This document shows positions 18,807 to 20,699 of a DNA stretch of 20,699 nucleotides, piece after piece. The stretch's first letter is position 1. Each line of letters opens with the position of its first letter. Source of the DNA: Saccoglossus kowalevskii (Eukaryota; Hemichordata; Enteropneusta; Harrimaniidae); the NCBI RefSeq assembly GCF_000003605.2, contig NW_003120926.1:130590-151288 (forward strand), written 5' to 3'. Made by a program: the position numbers and the translations under genes. Below the pieces are notes generated by a model, which saw only the letters and a program-made list of their open reading frames with translations, searched no databases and was not told the DNA's origin.

Positions 18807-20159
18807 TGTTATGCAATGCTTGGAGTTGGATATAGTAGAACATGGATGGAAACTATGGTAACCACATATCTCTATTTCGACATAATGAATGCAATGTAAA
18901 CCGCTTTAATTTTGAATGAGACAAATTTGTTTAGATTTCAATAGTCAACCAAAATCATGAAGGGATGTCGGTGATCTTTCTGAAATTGTGTCTTAAAAAA
19001 TGCCATAATCAAACTGCTAAAATTGTAAGTATAAAAATGCAATATAAGTTGTTTCAAACGAACTACTATCGAAACATGTCGGGGGTCAGTGCAAAGTTCA
19101 TCATGACTAACGTCATGTGTTCTCCATCACAAGTTGTTGCCATGGTAACATGACATCACTCGTATCATGTCAAGTGTACATGTACTTGTCTGGTTTCTTT
19201 GATTCATTAATACTCAAGCTCTTAATATCTTGTTTCTAAATCACATAGATAAAAAACAAATCTGCAAGGATAACAAATCACAACTATGTCAATATTGAAT
19301 ATTTTAGGTTGTCATGGTAATTATCGTATTCAGTTATTTATTCATTCTGTATTGGTGCATCGTTATTTCTGCTCAAGGCATCTAGATTAGAATTTTCAGG
19401 CAGATTAGTTCTTCGTAGCTTTGCCTTCCCCGTTTAACAGTCTCCTCATATAACCTCCACCACGCTCACATGCACATATATGTTTTTTCTAATTATGCAA
19501 TTCATTGCAACCCACCGCCACATGAAAAATTTATCAACGCCCGTTATTTTGATTTGCCGCATTGAGATACAGTGTAATCATTTTCAGCAGTTTGTAAAAT
19601 CTCATAGGATTTGGCAAATGAGTGTGTCACAGCACGTATGTTCTACATTCTACAGTAGGTACATTTAGTTATAAGAAGTTTTAAACAGTATGCTACTTTG
19701 AAAAATGAGTAATTGTTATGCAGTTAGTCTTAAAAAAATTGTTTTAGATAATTATTCATAGAAACTTGATTTTGAGGGAAATATCCTTTGAATGATGGTA
19801 TGCAGTATTGATATTCTCGGAGTTATAAACTTATAAACTTATAACATTTTTTATGGTGGAGAATTCAGTAACATACAAAAAAAATAATAAAAATAGTGGT
19901 GAATAATGTTGCTCAGTGTGACATTGCTGCTTATTAATGACAGCATATAGTCCATCACAAGATTCAGTATATTCTTATCTCACTTCACAAGAGATATCAT
20001 CATAATTTAGCTGGAAATCCCCAATTAATGATGAGGTATTATTCAACCAATATTTTTTTTTAAAACAAGCAGCCTCTTGGCTGATATAGCTCCACTATTA
20101 GCAATGCATATTTCAATTAAACAACTAAAGATATCATCAAAACATTAACAAATTTGAGA
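18807..20159. other. Non-coding stretch
   Basis: X-box-like sites lie at 18849-18862, 19136-19149 and 19308-19321, and a TACATGTA at 19177. A small ATAAACTT repeat (three units) lies at 19823-19846. Open frames of about 60-80 codons at 18657-18899, 18965-19153 and 19480-19668 have no recognisable content. Confidence 0.5.
19136..19149. promoter_or_regulatory. Perfect RFX X-box motif
   Basis: GTTGCCATGGTAAC matches the RFX consensus GTTGCCATGGYAAC at every position. It is the best of the sites in the 8.5-19.3 kb region. GAAACTATGGTAAC at 18849-18862 and GTTGTCATGGTAAT at 19308-19321 flank it. Confidence 0.5.
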
Positions 20160-20470
20160 GAGGTTTACCTTAGATACATACAAATATATATGTATAGTAT
20201 CAAAGCAACCGGATTTGCAGTTTTTAACAAGAAGTCGAAAATATCACATTTTACTAAAAATGACAAATATACTCATGAAAATTAGAAAATTGAAGATATC
20301 ATCACAAAAAGAAATATTCGAGAAGTCTGCCCAAGGTAACATATAAACTAAATATTAAAGCTATATAGCTTGTAGTTTTCAAGAAGAAGTCGAAAAAGTA
20401 AAAAGTTGACACAGAAAACGACGGACAATCCCCATATGATAAGCTCTGCTCAAAAGCAGAAAAAACATCT
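20160..20470. repeat. Bivalve-type dispersed repeat, two diverged tandem units
   Basis: Unit 1 has AGTATCAAAGCAACCGGATT, TGCAGTTTTTAACAAG and AAGTCGAAAA near 20198-20240. Unit 2 has ATATTAAAGCTATATAGCTT, GTAGTTTTCAAGAAGAAGTC and GAAAAAGTAAAAAG near 20350-20405, then AACGACGGACAATCCCCATA and TGATAAGCTCTGCTC. I recognise the order (AAAGCTATATGGCTTGTAGTTTT, AGAAGAAGTCG, ACGACGGAC, TAAGCTC) from repetitive sequence in bivalve genomes and untranslated regions; this is from memory and unchecked. The minus-strand open frame at 20511-20302 is its translation, not a gene. Confidence 0.6.
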
Positions 20471-20699
20471 ATTTGTCGCAAAGCCAACACAAAATCATAG
20501 AAAAAGTACATAAATGTTTCATCAACATTTTAGCAGGAAAAAACTGTATTAAAAAATGAAATTGGAAGTTGTAGATTATAATTCCTATGTATGCTGAAGT
20601 TGCTTAGAATGTAAGAGTTATGGATAATACAAGTCCACTAAACAATTAGGGCAAACCATTATTTCTGAGGAGTGATATGGGTTACATTTGACGAGGAGA
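20471..20699. other. Non-coding right edge
   Basis: I see no gene, repeat or transposon end in this last piece. Confidence 0.5.

Noticed and set aside
20302-20511. 69-codon minus-strand open frame at the right edge
   Set aside because: It lies across a dispersed repeat with two diverged units. No domain or splice context supports a gene.

Overview
The window is eukaryotic, intron-containing, roughly two-thirds A+T nuclear DNA from an animal, most likely a mollusc and probably a bivalve. The evidence is coding sequence broken into short exons with GT-AG boundaries, many short non-autonomous DNA transposons, a strong excess of the palindrome TACATGTA, and a right-edge repeat that I associate from memory with bivalve genomes. 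There is no prokaryotic gene organisation, CRISPR array, rRNA or tRNA.

The only gene I can support is on the minus strand at the left. Four consecutive exons (4018-3901, 2771-2582, 2082-1937, 1395-1272) splice in frame into about 193 residues: one complete ABC nucleotide-binding domain of the ABCG1/ABCG4 (White) subfamily, with Walker A, Q-loop, LSGGQ signature, Walker B, D-loop and H-loop all intact. The transmembrane half must lie beyond the left edge. The N-terminal exon or exons were not found. They are either in the 16.7 kb to the right, which would then be a long first intron, or outside the window.

The introns carry repeats. Positions 1-946 hold a 16-copy satellite with two alternating unit types. 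The intron after the Walker B exon holds a 65-bp tandem array that duplicates the end of that exon together with its splice donor. Copies of a TA-flanked MITE sit at 2376-2541 and 2880-3090, with a decayed relative at 4143-4290.

From 4.1 to 20.7 kb I see no convincing coding sequence. This region holds a small GC-rich patch (4390-4710), short tandem repeats (4997-5138, 8135-8213, 10697-10775, 11311-11510), a tetranucleotide microsatellite (12697-12896), a TTAA-flanked piggyBac-type MITE (15230-15473), three copies of a hairpin MITE (7350, 17848, 18652) and the right-edge repeat (20160-20470). It also holds suggestive motif clusters: many RFX X-box-like palindromes between 8.5 and 19.3 kb, three ZNF143/Staf-like sites, and a repeated AGGTCAACAAACTTT motif at 5.8-6.5 kb. 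If this is the first intron or upstream flank of the ABCG gene, these are candidate control elements. That link is inference.
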